Source: an uncultured Burkholderiaceae bacterium | GTDB lineage: Bacteria > Pseudomonadota > Gammaproteobacteria > Burkholderiales > Burkholderiaceae | Direction: 5' to 3' | Length of the DNA stretch: 13,844 nt | Assembly: GCA_937862845.1 (NCBI GenBank) | Contig: CALMCK010000037.1 | Span: forward strand, 1 to 13,844 | Part shown: positions 7,901-13,844 of the stretch, piece after piece | Layout: every line of letters begins with the position of its first letter | Numbering within the stretch: position 1 is the stretch's first letter | Notes under the pieces: generated by a model | Database searches by the model: none | What the model was told of the DNA's origin: nothing | What the model saw: the letters and a program-made list of their open reading frames with translations, nothing else | Translations under genes and position numbers: made by a program

Positions 7901-8647
7901 AGGGCCGTTTTTCACCCCGCGACCATTCGAAGTGCGACCGATGGCGTGGATGGCAGACTCATAAGCCGCGAAATAATGTGCGGCATCGTCGGCCGTGAGT
8001 GCGGCCTCGCCGAGCATGTCGTATGAGTATTGATACCCGCGCCGTTCATTGTCCAAGCTGTGTTGAATCGCTTCCTCGATGGTTTGGCCTGTGACAAACT
8101 GTTTGCCCAGCATGCGCATCGCCAGATCGACGCCTTTGCGTATCAGCGGCTCGCCGCCGCGCGTGATGAGTTTGCCCAGCGCAGCGGTTAAGCCCGTTTC
8201 GCTGGTGGTGCTGACCAATTTACCCGTCACCAGTAAGCCCCACGTCGCCGCATTGACAAACATAGATGGCGACTCACCCAGATGACGCCGCCAATCGCCT
8301 TTGCTGATTTTATCGGCAATCAGTCGGTCCGCCGTCGCCGCATCAGGAATGCGCAGCAAAGCCTCTGCCAAACACATCAGCGCCACACCTTCCTCACTCG
8401 AGAGAGAGAACTCATGCATCAACGCATCCACACCAGATGCACGCGTGCGCTGCGTGCGCACATTGCCCACCAGTTGTGCCGCGAGTTTTTGCGCCGTCGC
8501 CTGCTCGCCCGCATCGTGCGTGGTGTGATTTAAAAGCCACGCCACCGCATCGGCTTCTGGGCGACGATAAGCCTGTGTGATGGCAGCACGCAGAGCAGTG
8601 GCTGTGGGTAAAACATCCAAAGAGAAGTTTGAAAAAGCGGTGGTCAT
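4982..8647 (-). CDS. putA: Bifunctional proline dehydrogenase / L-glutamate gamma-semialdehyde dehydrogenase
   Basis: PutA oxidises proline to glutamate in two steps: FAD-dependent proline dehydrogenase, then NAD-dependent P5C/glutamate-semialdehyde dehydrogenase, with channelling between the sites. It associates with the inner membrane to reduce quinone. The protein is 1221 residues. An alpha-helical arm leads into a PRODH barrel (about 200-540) with SYDMLGEAA, GPGISVKLSALHPRYS, LVKGAYWDAEIKRAQ, FATHNAHTV and EFQCLHGMGE. The aldehyde dehydrogenase domain (about 570-1030) has APWNFPLAIF, Glu796 in AETGGQ and catalytic Cys830 in SAGQRCS. A C-terminal domain ends in NTTAAGGNASLM, as in long PutAs. 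The N-terminal ribbon-helix-helix repressor domain of E. coli PutA (about 1320 residues) is absent, so this PutA should not bind DNA. The ATG at 8645-8647 is preceded by AAGGA at 7 nt. It is divergent from an Lrp-family gene. Confidence 0.96.
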   Translation of the reverse strand: MTTAFSNFSLDVLPTATALRAAITQAYRRPEADAVAWLLNHTTHDAGEQATAQKLAAQLVGNVRTQRTRASGVDALMHEFSLSSEEGVALMCLAEALLRIPDAATADRLIADKISKGDWRRHLGESPSMFVNAATWGLLVTGKLVSTTSETGLTAALGKLITRGGEPLIRKGVDLAMRMLGKQFVTGQTIEEAIQHSLDNERRGYQYSYDMLGEAALTADDAAHYFAAYESAIHAIGRTSNGRGVKNGPGISVKLSALHPRYSRSQRARVMSELLPRLTQLLLLAKQYNIGLNIDAEETDRLELSLDLMEALAFDDTLAGYDGLGFVVQAYQKRCPFVIDFLIDLAHRSGRRFMVRLVKGAYWDAEIKRAQVDGQDGYPVYTRKVYTDVSYLACAQKLLAATDVIYPQFATHNAHTVATIHTWAQASGVDDYEFQCLHGMGETLYDQVVGAKNLNKICRIYAPVGSHVTLLAYLVRRLLENGANSSFVNQIVDENISIDTLIADPIDVARELKGAANKGIALPVQLFGDARLNSMGMDFSDENTLRDLNEYFTQNATQQWQATPLLGEHAHHGTTMTAIKNPAQHNDIVGHVVEATPEDVQHALSISGRAAATWQATPAHERAATLAKAATLFEKNTLEFITLAVREAGKSLPNAIAELREAVDFLRYYAAQVAHDTETRALGAVVCIAPWNFPLAIFTGEITAALAAGNAVLAKPAEQTPLIAHRAVQLLHEAGVPRDVLQFLPGRGDIVGATLVNDSRVKGVIFTGSTEVAHIIHRSLAARAQIEGAEIPLIAETGGQNALIMDSSALPEQVITDVLSSAFDSAGQRCSALRVLCLQTDIVDRTLEMLHGAFNELRVGNPDQLATDVGPVIDAEAQNNLFQHIEHMRSNGHRITQLEPSSECHAGTFVPPTIIEINALSELTQEVFGPVLHVLKYKRAELPQLIDALNATGYGLTLGVHTRIDETVDFIVGQAHVGNIYINRNIVGAVVGVQPFGGEGKSGTGPKAGGPLYVRRLQQDAHLTRKQLDHQAEPAVSLSNTAQSFLTWAQTHGHSTLAQRTEQYANEQLNGHTMVLPSPTGERNTLRFAPRGTVLCAAVNTESLLNQIAAVLTTGNTPLLTEQTHRLLPQGLPSDVRSAITSVKTDAIANARIDLALLDEASAQELRSLLANRSSDAGGLVQIVITAHNNAIPLWRLVAERAVCVNTTAAGGNASLMAMAG

Positions 8648-8819
8648 GGTGGCGTCCTTGTGGGTGCGTATTGTTGGGTTGTTTAATATTTTCTGTTAAA
8701 AACTAAATTCGATTTTAATGGCATTTAGTGTGTGTTAAATATCCTTGTTTGGTCTAATTTTAAATTATAATTCTTCATAACTTAATAATTCCAAATTTTA
8801 TTTATAAAGGAACATAGGC
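8648..8819. promoter_or_regulatory. Divergent putA / Lrp-family regulator control region
   Basis: This 172-bp stretch is far more AT-rich than the flanking genes and must hold the promoters of both. For the regulator, TATAAT (8766-8771) is a perfect -10, with a weak TTGTTT (8745-8750) 15 nt upstream. For putA I see only an AT-rich candidate -10 (TATTAA on the minus strand, 8688-8683). AATATTTTCTG (8685-8695) resembles the right half of the E. coli Lrp consensus. Ribosome binding sites lie at both edges (AAGGA for putA at 8659-8655, AAAGGA for the regulator at 8806-8811). No hairpin terminator is visible. The role as an operator region is inferred from the divergent arrangement. Confidence 0.55.
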
Positions 8820-9278
8820 GTGATTGATAAAATCAATAAAAAAATCCTCACCGAATTGCAAAAAGACGGCCGCATCAGCAACGTCGATCTGGCCAATAAA
8901 GTCAATCTGTCGCCCGCCGCCTGCCTTGAGCGGGTGCGGCGGCTCACCGAAGCCAAATACATACTCGGTTACAGCGCCCAGCTCAACCCTGATCTGCTCA
9001 ATGTGTCTTTGCTGATATTCATCGAAGTGTTGCTCGACCGCACCACCTCGGATGTTTTTCAAGAATTCAAACACGCCGTGCAAACGATTCCAGAAATCGT
9101 CGAATGCCACATGGTCGCAGGTGGTTTTGATTATTTGTTAAAAGTTCGAGTGAAAGACATGAATGCCTACCGAGATTTTTTGGGCAAAACCCTGACCAAC
9201 CTCAAAGGCGTGCGCGAGACCCGCACCTATGCGGTGATGGATGAAGTTAAAAATGAAATGTGTTTGCCAATAAATTAA
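8820..9278 (+). CDS. Lrp/AsnC family transcriptional regulator, probable regulator of putA
   Basis: The 152-residue length is typical of the Lrp/AsnC family. An N-terminal helix-turn-helix (about 3-60: IDKINKKILTELQKDGRISN, then VDLANKVNLSPAACLERVRRL) is followed by an effector-binding RAM domain (about 65-145) containing VECHMVAGGFDYLLKVRVKD. These proteins form dimers to octamers and respond to amino acids. The start is a GTG at 8820 with AAAGGA 8 nt before it; the protein then begins where Lrp proteins normally do. It is transcribed away from putA. In several proteobacteria a divergent Lrp-type gene (PutR, for example) activates putA in response to proline, and the same role is inferred here. 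It could instead be a global Lrp. It is followed at 128 nt by a Liv-type binding-protein gene. Confidence 0.93.
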   Translation: MIDKINKKILTELQKDGRISNVDLANKVNLSPAACLERVRRLTEAKYILGYSAQLNPDLLNVSLLIFIEVLLDRTTSDVFQEFKHAVQTIPEIVECHMVAGGFDYLLKVRVKDMNAYRDFLGKTLTNLKGVRETRTYAVMDEVKNEMCLPIN

Positions 9279-9334
9279 ATTTTGTTTATTTTTACTGTTA
9301 AGTTTATTATTTGGTTATCGCATCAAACAACCGT

Positions 9335-9363
9335 TTATTGTTCTATCAATTTGCAATTACAAT
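9335..9363 (+). promoter_or_regulatory. Candidate promoter of the binding-protein gene
   Basis: TACAAT (9358-9363) is a five-of-six -10 box. The hexamer 17 nt upstream, TTATTG (9335-9340), is a poor -35, so activation may be needed. The 128-nt gap before the gene is AT-rich and shows no terminator after the regulator, so readthrough from that gene is also possible. Confidence 0.3.
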
Positions 9364-9406
9364 GCAACTCAGGCAAAAGCCCAACACACACAAACTGGAG
9401 ACACAC

Positions 9407-10585
9407 ATGAAATTTAAATACTTAACCCTCACAGCGGCGATTTTTGGCAGCTTAACCCTCGTGGCTTGTGGCGCGGGTGACAAAAAAGCAGGAGGCGAAT
9501 CTGCAAACGTCATTAAAATCGCAACAGCCTCACCATTAAGCGGCGGTCAAGCCACTGCAGGTAAAGACAACGAAAGCGGTGCACGTTTGGCCGTAGAGGA
9601 AATCAATGCTGCCGGTGGCGTTGACATTGGCGGTAAAAAATACACCGTCGAACTGGTGTCAGAAGACGATGCTGGCGACCCAAAACAAGGCGGTACAGTC
9701 GCACAAAAAATCGCGGATGATAAAAGTATTTCAGCAGTGGTGGGTCACTACAACTCAGGTGTGACCATCGTCGCACAGCCTATTTATGCCAAAGCCAATC
9801 TGGTTGCATTCACTGTCAGCACGAACCCTGATGTCATCAATAAAGCAGCAAAAAGTGACAGTGGTATGACTATGATTTATCGCCTTGATGGCAGCGATGC
9901 CATGCAAGGTCCTGCCTTGGCGACATTTGCACAGAAAAAAGGCCTTAAAAACATCGCCATTCTCGATGATGCCACGGCATACGGTAAAGGTTTGGCGGAT
10001 GAAGTTGAGAAAAAAGCTAAATCCATTGGCTTGACTGTCATCGCGCACGAATCTGCTACGGATAAAACCACAGACTTTAAAGCGATTTTAACCAAGCTCA
10101 AATCGATGGGTATTGATTCAATTTTTTGGGGTGGTTATGACGACACGGCGGCCACATTGGCCAAACAAGCACGCGAGTTAGGCATCACTGCTACATTTTT
10201 AATGCCCGATGCGGTTTGTACTGACAATTACTTAAAAATCGCTGCCGCAGCTGCTGAAGGCACAATTTGTTCAGCGACCAGCCTGCCATTGGCTGACTTA
10301 CCTAAAGGCGGAGAGTTCAAAGCCAACTTTGAAAAACGTTTCCCAGGTCAACCCATGCAAGCCTATGGCTCGTTGTATTACGATGGTGTTTACACTGCAG
10401 TTGCCGCGATTAAAAAAGCCGGCTCAACTGAACCGGGCAAAGTGGCTGCTGCGATGAAGGGTTTGAGCCTTGAAGGTTTAACAGGTCCGATTTCATTTGA
10501 AGACAGTGGTGAGCGCAAAGATGCAATCATCGCAATCTCCGAAGCGAAAGGCGGTAAGTTTGTGACCGTTGATCAAATCAAGTAA
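9407..10585 (+). CDS. Branched-chain amino acid-type ABC transporter substrate-binding lipoprotein
   Basis: This is a type I periplasmic binding protein of the LivJ/LivK/BraC group, which captures amino acids for a Liv-type ABC importer. The product has 392 residues. It begins with a signal peptide (MKFKYLTLTAAIFGSLTLVAC) that ends in a good lipobox, LVAC with Cys21, so the mature protein is probably lipid-anchored in the periplasm. The mature part starts with IKIATASPLSGGQA and continues GARLAVEEINAAGG, VVGHYNSGVTIVAQPIY, IAILDDATAYGKGLADEV, FKAILTKLKSMGIDSIFWGG and MQAYGSLYYDGVY, all family landmarks. The ATG at 9407 is chosen because GGAG (9397-9400) lies 6 nt before it and the signal peptide starts there; the open frame back to 9311 lacks both. 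No permease or ATPase gene is adjacent. Leu/Ile/Val is the default substrate guess; the location beside putA and an Lrp gene leaves other amino acids possible. Confidence 0.92.
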   Translation: MKFKYLTLTAAIFGSLTLVACGAGDKKAGGESANVIKIATASPLSGGQATAGKDNESGARLAVEEINAAGGVDIGGKKYTVELVSEDDAGDPKQGGTVAQKIADDKSISAVVGHYNSGVTIVAQPIYAKANLVAFTVSTNPDVINKAAKSDSGMTMIYRLDGSDAMQGPALATFAQKKGLKNIAILDDATAYGKGLADEVEKKAKSIGLTVIAHESATDKTTDFKAILTKLKSMGIDSIFWGGYDDTAATLAKQARELGITATFLMPDAVCTDNYLKIAAAAAEGTICSATSLPLADLPKGGEFKANFEKRFPGQPMQAYGSLYYDGVYTAVAAIKKAGSTEPGKVAAAMKGLSLEGLTGPISFEDSGERKDAIIAISEAKGGKFVTVDQIK

Positions 10586-10616
10586 TTCATCACTGATTTA
10601 TCATTCGTCTGTATAA

Positions 10617-10649
10617 AGAATCGCCACCCATTTAGGGTGGCGATTTTTA
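10617..10649 (+). terminator. Rho-independent terminator after the binding-protein gene
   Basis: An 11-bp perfect stem, AATCGCCACCC (10619-10629) with GGGTGGCGATT (10635-10645), has a 5-nt loop and ends in a T run. On the minus strand the stem is not followed by a T run, so it should work mainly for the + strand gene. It shows that this transcript carries no further transport genes. Confidence 0.92.
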
Positions 10650-10674
10650 TGGGCGGCCGATGTTGCCGAGTCAT

Positions 10675-10734
10675 CCGACAGCCGACAGCCGACAGCCGAC
10701 AGCCGACAGCCGACAGCCGACAGCCGACAGCCGA
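10675..10734. repeat. Heptanucleotide tandem repeat (CCGACAG)8 plus a partial unit
   Basis: Eight uninterrupted perfect copies of CCGACAG (10675-10730) are followed by CCGA. The array lies between the convergent binding-protein and DUF808 genes, 26 nt after the terminator and about 20 nt beyond the DUF808 stop. Because 7 is not a multiple of 3, the array can be read in all frames; one frame gives a repeated QPTADSR peptide, but no credible gene uses it. Perfect arrays of this kind usually vary in copy number by replication slippage. Confidence 0.95.
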
Positions 10735-10753
10735 TAAATTTAGCTGTGCTGCC

Positions 10754-11692
10754 TCAAGATTTCTTAAACATCTGCAACAGCTTGCTCAAGAACATCACAG
10801 CACCCAGCACCACCGCACCAAACACCACGCCCCACAAGCCGTTGATGCCTGCGCCAGAGAGACTTTTGACGATGCCTTCCGACAGATTGTGCAAAATACT
10901 TTCATTGAAATGATGGGTCAGCGGCAGGTGTTCGGCGATGATGCCGCCACCGACCATAAACATCGCGGCGGTGCCGACCACAGAGAGTGTTTTCATGAGG
11001 CGTGGTGCGAAGCCGAGTAAAAAATTGCCTGTGGTCTTTGCGATGCGACTGGTTTTTTGGGTCAGATACAGGCCGACGTCGTCCATTTTAACGATGGCCG
11101 CGACGATGCCATACACGCCGACGGTCATGGCGACGGCGATGATGGCGAGCACGGAGGCCCGTTCTACAAAGGTGGCGGCCATGGCGGTGCCCAGCGCGAT
11201 GACGATGATTTCAGCGGACAGCACGAAGTCGGTGCGAATCGCGCCTGCGATTTTATCTTTTTCGAACTGAACCAAATCGACTTCATCGTCGATGAATGCT
11301 TCAAATAACTCGTGCTGCTCAACCGTTTCATCGGTGGTGCGGTGCGAGATTTTATGCACCAATGCTTCGAACCCTTCGTAGCACAAATATGCGCCGCCAA
11401 TCATCAGGAGACTCGGGATAATCCATGTCTGTCCTGTGCGCTCACCGACCCAGCTCAACAAAAGTGCGAGCGGCACGAGTATGATTTTGTTAATCATTGA
11501 ACCTTTGGCGACGGCCCAAACCACGGGCAGTTCGCGGTCTGGATTGACGCCAGACACTTGATTGGCGTTGAGTGCCAAATCATCACCGAGCACGCCAGCG
11601 GTTTTGGTGGCGGCGGTTTTGGTCATGAGGGCGACGTCATCGAGCAGTGTGGCGATGTCGTCAATGAGTGCAAATAAGCTGCTGCCGGCCAT
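10754..11692 (-). CDS. DUF808 family inner membrane protein (YedI-like)
   Basis: The 312-residue product matches the DUF808/YedI family in length and sequence; the function of the family is not established. The N-terminus has the family signature SSLFALIDDIATLLDDVA followed by KTAATKTAGVLGDDLA and NANQVSG. About six hydrophobic segments (roughly 66-82, 88-106, 158-176, 180-202, 236-254, 281-305) predict an integral inner membrane protein. An acidic stretch lies at about 120-147 between the second and third segments, and the protein ends with a basic KSxLxxMFKKS-like tail. The ATG at 11690-11692 is preceded by AGGA at 7 nt. It lies 49 nt after miaA on the same strand, so it may be the last gene of a mutL-miaA transcript. 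I see no terminator between them and no strong one after it. Confidence 0.9.
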   Translation of the reverse strand: MAGSSLFALIDDIATLLDDVALMTKTAATKTAGVLGDDLALNANQVSGVNPDRELPVVWAVAKGSMINKIILVPLALLLSWVGERTGQTWIIPSLLMIGGAYLCYEGFEALVHKISHRTTDETVEQHELFEAFIDDEVDLVQFEKDKIAGAIRTDFVLSAEIIVIALGTAMAATFVERASVLAIIAVAMTVGVYGIVAAIVKMDDVGLYLTQKTSRIAKTTGNFLLGFAPRLMKTLSVVGTAAMFMVGGGIIAEHLPLTHHFNESILHNLSEGIVKSLSGAGINGLWGVVFGAVVLGAVMFLSKLLQMFKKS

Positions 11693-11741
11693 GTGGAGTT
11701 CCTAATAAGGTTTGAATGATGGGGATTGAAAAACGGTTATT

Positions 11742-12662
11742 TTACTCGAAAACACTCGAGTCAATCGGTAAACGGCTGTCTATCGTCGTTACGTTGGCCA
11801 TGCTGCGCAGCCACGTGAGTTGGCGTTTGGCGAGTTGGCGTGTGGCGGCTTGGCCTTTGTCGATGAGTGTGGGCAAATCGAATGCGCCGTCTAAATATTC
11901 CCACGCCTGCCGATAGCCGACGCAGCGCATCGAAGGTAAGTCAGGGTGCAAGTCGCCGCGCGCGCGCAGTGCCTTGACCTCGTCGAGAAAACCGTCGTCA
12001 AGCATTTGAATAAACCGTGCATTGATGCGCTCGTGCAACCATGTGCGTGGCTCAGGTATCAGTGCACATAGTTTTGCCTCAAAATCGAGCGTGTGCAGGG
12101 CATCATCCTCAGCGAGCCAGACCGACATCGGTTTGCCTGAAATCTGAAAAATCTCTAAAGCGCGGTTGATGCGCTGTGAGTCGTTGGGAAATAAGCGCGC
12201 GGCAGTGACAGGGTCAACCTGACTGAGTTCTTCGTGCAAGGCAGGCCAGCCACGCTCGGTGGCGCGTGCGTCTATCGCTGCGCGAATCTCTGGGTTGGCC
12301 TCGGGCAATTGCGTTAAAGGCTCGAGCAGGGCTTTGACATACAGCATGGTGCCGCCGACCAGCACAGGCTGTTTGCCGCGCGCGTGGATGTCGTGTATCA
12401 ATCGATGCGCATCATTGGCGAATTGCGCGGCAGAATACGCCTCGCTCGGCTCGATGATGTCGATCAAGTGGTGTGGGACTTGGCTTAACTCGTCAAGGCT
12501 CGGTTTTGCTGTGCCGATGTTCATGTGTTTGTAGACCAATGCCGAATCGACGCTGATGATTTCGATGGCACGGGTTTTGGCCAATGCGAGTGCGGCAGCG
12601 GTTTTGCCACTGGCGGTCGGGCCGAGAATGAAAAGAGCGGTGGGTTTGTGCGGCATGGTCAT
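11742..12662 (-). CDS. miaA: tRNA dimethylallyltransferase
   Basis: MiaA transfers a dimethylallyl group to N6 of A37 in tRNAs that read UNN codons, the first step to ms2i6A. The 306-residue product has the P-loop GPTASGKT (14-21), SVDSALVYKHMNIGTAKP, the VGGTMLYVKALL segment of the transferase core, and MRCVGYRQAWEYL near the C-terminus, all conserved in the family. The start is a choice between two codons. The ATG at 12660-12662 overlaps the mutL stop as ATGA, which suggests translational coupling. The ATG at 12654-12656 (MPHKP) is better spaced from a weak GGA. The open frame further upstream lies inside mutL and lacks similarity to MiaA. mutL-miaA order is common in beta- and gammaproteobacteria. 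Confidence 0.95.
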   Translation of the reverse strand: MTMPHKPTALFILGPTASGKTAAALALAKTRAIEIISVDSALVYKHMNIGTAKPSLDELSQVPHHLIDIIEPSEAYSAAQFANDAHRLIHDIHARGKQPVLVGGTMLYVKALLEPLTQLPEANPEIRAAIDARATERGWPALHEELSQVDPVTAARLFPNDSQRINRALEIFQISGKPMSVWLAEDDALHTLDFEAKLCALIPEPRTWLHERINARFIQMLDDGFLDEVKALRARGDLHPDLPSMRCVGYRQAWEYLDGAFDLPTLIDKGQAATRQLAKRQLTWLRSMANVTTIDSRLPIDSSVFE

Positions 12663-13844
12663 TGTCCGCGCATAAACAAGGCATCGAGCTCGCGCATGGA
12701 CATTTGCACCCATGTCGGACGGCCGTGGTTGCATTGATTGGCGCGCTCGGTCGCTTCCATGTCGCGCAGGAGTTGGTTCATTTCAGGAATGCTCAATGTG
12801 CGGTTCGCGCGCACCGCACCGTGACAGGCGAGCGTGCCGAGCAGCTCATTGCGCTTTTCAGTCAACACATGACTGGCGCCGAATTCGGCGATGTCGGTCA
12901 AGACCGCACGCGCCAGAGCGATGGCATCGGCCTGCTTGAGTAAGCTGGGCACGCTGCGGATGGCGATTTCGTTGAGGCCAATCGCGTTGAGTGACAGACC
13001 GATGCGTTCTAAGACGTCAGCGCAATTGGGCTCGGACAGCGTGGCGATTTCGCTCGGTGAAGCGGCGAAACTCATCGGAATGAGCAACTCTTGGCGCGCG
13101 AGCGGCGCTTCGTCGAGCACGTTTTTGAGGCGCTCGTAGACGATGCGCTCGTGTGCGGCATGCATGTCGACCAGCACCAAACCTTTTTCATTTTGCGCCA
13201 GCACATACACCCCATGAATCTGAGCGACGGCGAAACCCAGCGGGTGGTTCTGTGGCGTCGCAGTCTGCGCAGCATTTGCATGCACATCAGAGTCCTGCAC
13301 CACGGTTTCAAAGCGGTCAGGATTGGCAGGTTGCTGTAAAAAATCCAAATAACTGCGCGGACTCTGAGCCAAAGGCAACGGCGCCTGCCAAGACGGGCGT
13401 GCGCTGCGCGGCTGGTCAAACGGCGATGTGTGTGACGACTGTGGCGATGCGGCGAAAGTTGGCGCTGGTTCATATGCGCTGCTGCTCGCGTGCGACGGAT
13501 TGGACTCGTTGTGTTCAACCCGTGTGCTGGCGGTTTGCGCGAGCGATTTTTTTAACGAATTGGCGATGAACTGATGCATCGCGCCCGACTCACGAAAGCG
13601 CACCTCGGTTTTGGCGGGGTGCACATTGACATCGACACCCTCGGCGGGCAAATCGACAAACAACACATACGCTGGGAAACGCGCATGGTGCAATACATCG
13701 GCATACGCGGTGCGAATCGCATGAGAGACGACTTTGTCGCGCACAAAACGTTGATTGATGTAAGCGTACTGTGTGTCCGCGCGCGCACGCGCCACGTCGG
13801 GTGGGCAAATCATGCCGACGATGGACAGCGCGCCGACGCTGTGC
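12659..13844 (-). CDS. mutL: DNA mismatch repair protein MutL, C-terminal part (start outside the window)
   Basis: MutL links mismatch recognition by MutS to strand incision and removal. The frame is open to the window edge, so about 395 residues are visible and the first part of the ATPase domain is missing. The upstream end reads GALSIVGMICPPDVARARAD, then QYAYINQRFVRDK, which is the GHKL ATPase end and transducer domain; NVHPAKTEVRFRE follows. A Ser/Pro/Ala-rich linker lies at about 13330-13530. The C-terminal dimerisation domain contains VDMHAAHERIVYERL, which fits the endonuclease pattern DxHAxxExxxxE found in MutLs of bacteria without MutH, as well as ACHGAVRA and CNHGRPT, which supply other metal-site residues. 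This MutL therefore probably nicks DNA itself. It is first in a cluster with miaA and perhaps the DUF808 gene. Confidence 0.95.
   Translation of the reverse strand, partial: HSVGALSIVGMICPPDVARARADTQYAYINQRFVRDKVVSHAIRTAYADVLHHARFPAYVLFVDLPAEGVDVNVHPAKTEVRFRESGAMHQFIANSLKKSLAQTASTRVEHNESNPSHASSSAYEPAPTFAASPQSSHTSPFDQPRSARPSWQAPLPLAQSPRSYLDFLQQPANPDRFETVVQDSDVHANAAQTATPQNHPLGFAVAQIHGVYVLAQNEKGLVLVDMHAAHERIVYERLKNVLDEAPLARQELLIPMSFAASPSEIATLSEPNCADVLERIGLSLNAIGLNEIAIRSVPSLLKQADAIALARAVLTDIAEFGASHVLTEKRNELLGTLACHGAVRANRTLSIPEMNQLLRDMEATERANQCNHGRPTWVQMSMRELDALFMRGQ

Noticed and set aside
8648..8819. A possible small RNA or riboswitch in the AT-rich putA upstream region
   Set aside because: I see no stable hairpin, T run or known aptamer pattern; divergent promoters explain the composition.
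10675..10734. CRISPR array
   Set aside because: Units are 7 nt and directly adjacent with no spacers, so this is a simple tandem repeat.
10637..11020. A + strand open frame that reads the heptamer array as QPTADSR repeats
   Set aside because: It starts inside a terminator stem, has no ribosome binding site and continues antisense into the DUF808 gene.

Overview
The window looks like chromosomal DNA of a betaproteobacterium, probably of the Burkholderiales. This rests on gene content and order (mutL-miaA, uvrC-pgsA, an endonuclease-type MutL with a DMHA motif) and on protein resemblance, not on a database search. It holds ten protein-coding genes, two of them cut by the window edges. I see no rRNA, tRNA, CRISPR array, phage gene or insertion sequence. 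Most of it is housekeeping sequence, and I did not find a convincing undescribed multi-gene system.

Layout. Positions 1-502 (+) carry the 3' end of ppsA (phosphoenolpyruvate synthase), closed by a strong terminator. A single-gene unit for dodecin, a small flavin-binding protein, follows at 675-878 (+) with its own terminator. After a 262-bp gap holding a decayed palindromic repeat and a good sigma70-type promoter comes a tight + strand cluster: uvrC, pgsA and hemW (1141-4865), with a 1-nt overlap between pgsA and hemW. A bidirectional hairpin at about 4939-4970 separates hemW from the convergent putA.

The middle is an amino-acid metabolism block. putA (minus strand, 4982-8647) encodes a bifunctional proline dehydrogenase / P5C dehydrogenase that lacks the N-terminal ribbon-helix-helix repressor domain of enterobacterial PutA. 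Divergent from it across a very AT-rich 172-bp region is an Lrp/AsnC-family regulator (8820-9278, +), a reasonable candidate for the regulator PutA itself no longer provides. The next + strand gene encodes a Leu/Ile/Val-type periplasmic binding lipoprotein (9407-10585), with no permease or ATPase genes beside it and a strong terminator after it.

The right end is a minus strand cluster read as mutL (cut by the window edge) -> miaA -> a DUF808/YedI membrane protein. mutL and miaA probably overlap by an ATGA. Between the convergent ends of the binding-protein gene and the DUF808 gene lies the most conspicuous non-coding structure of the window: eight perfect tandem copies of the heptamer CCGACAG.
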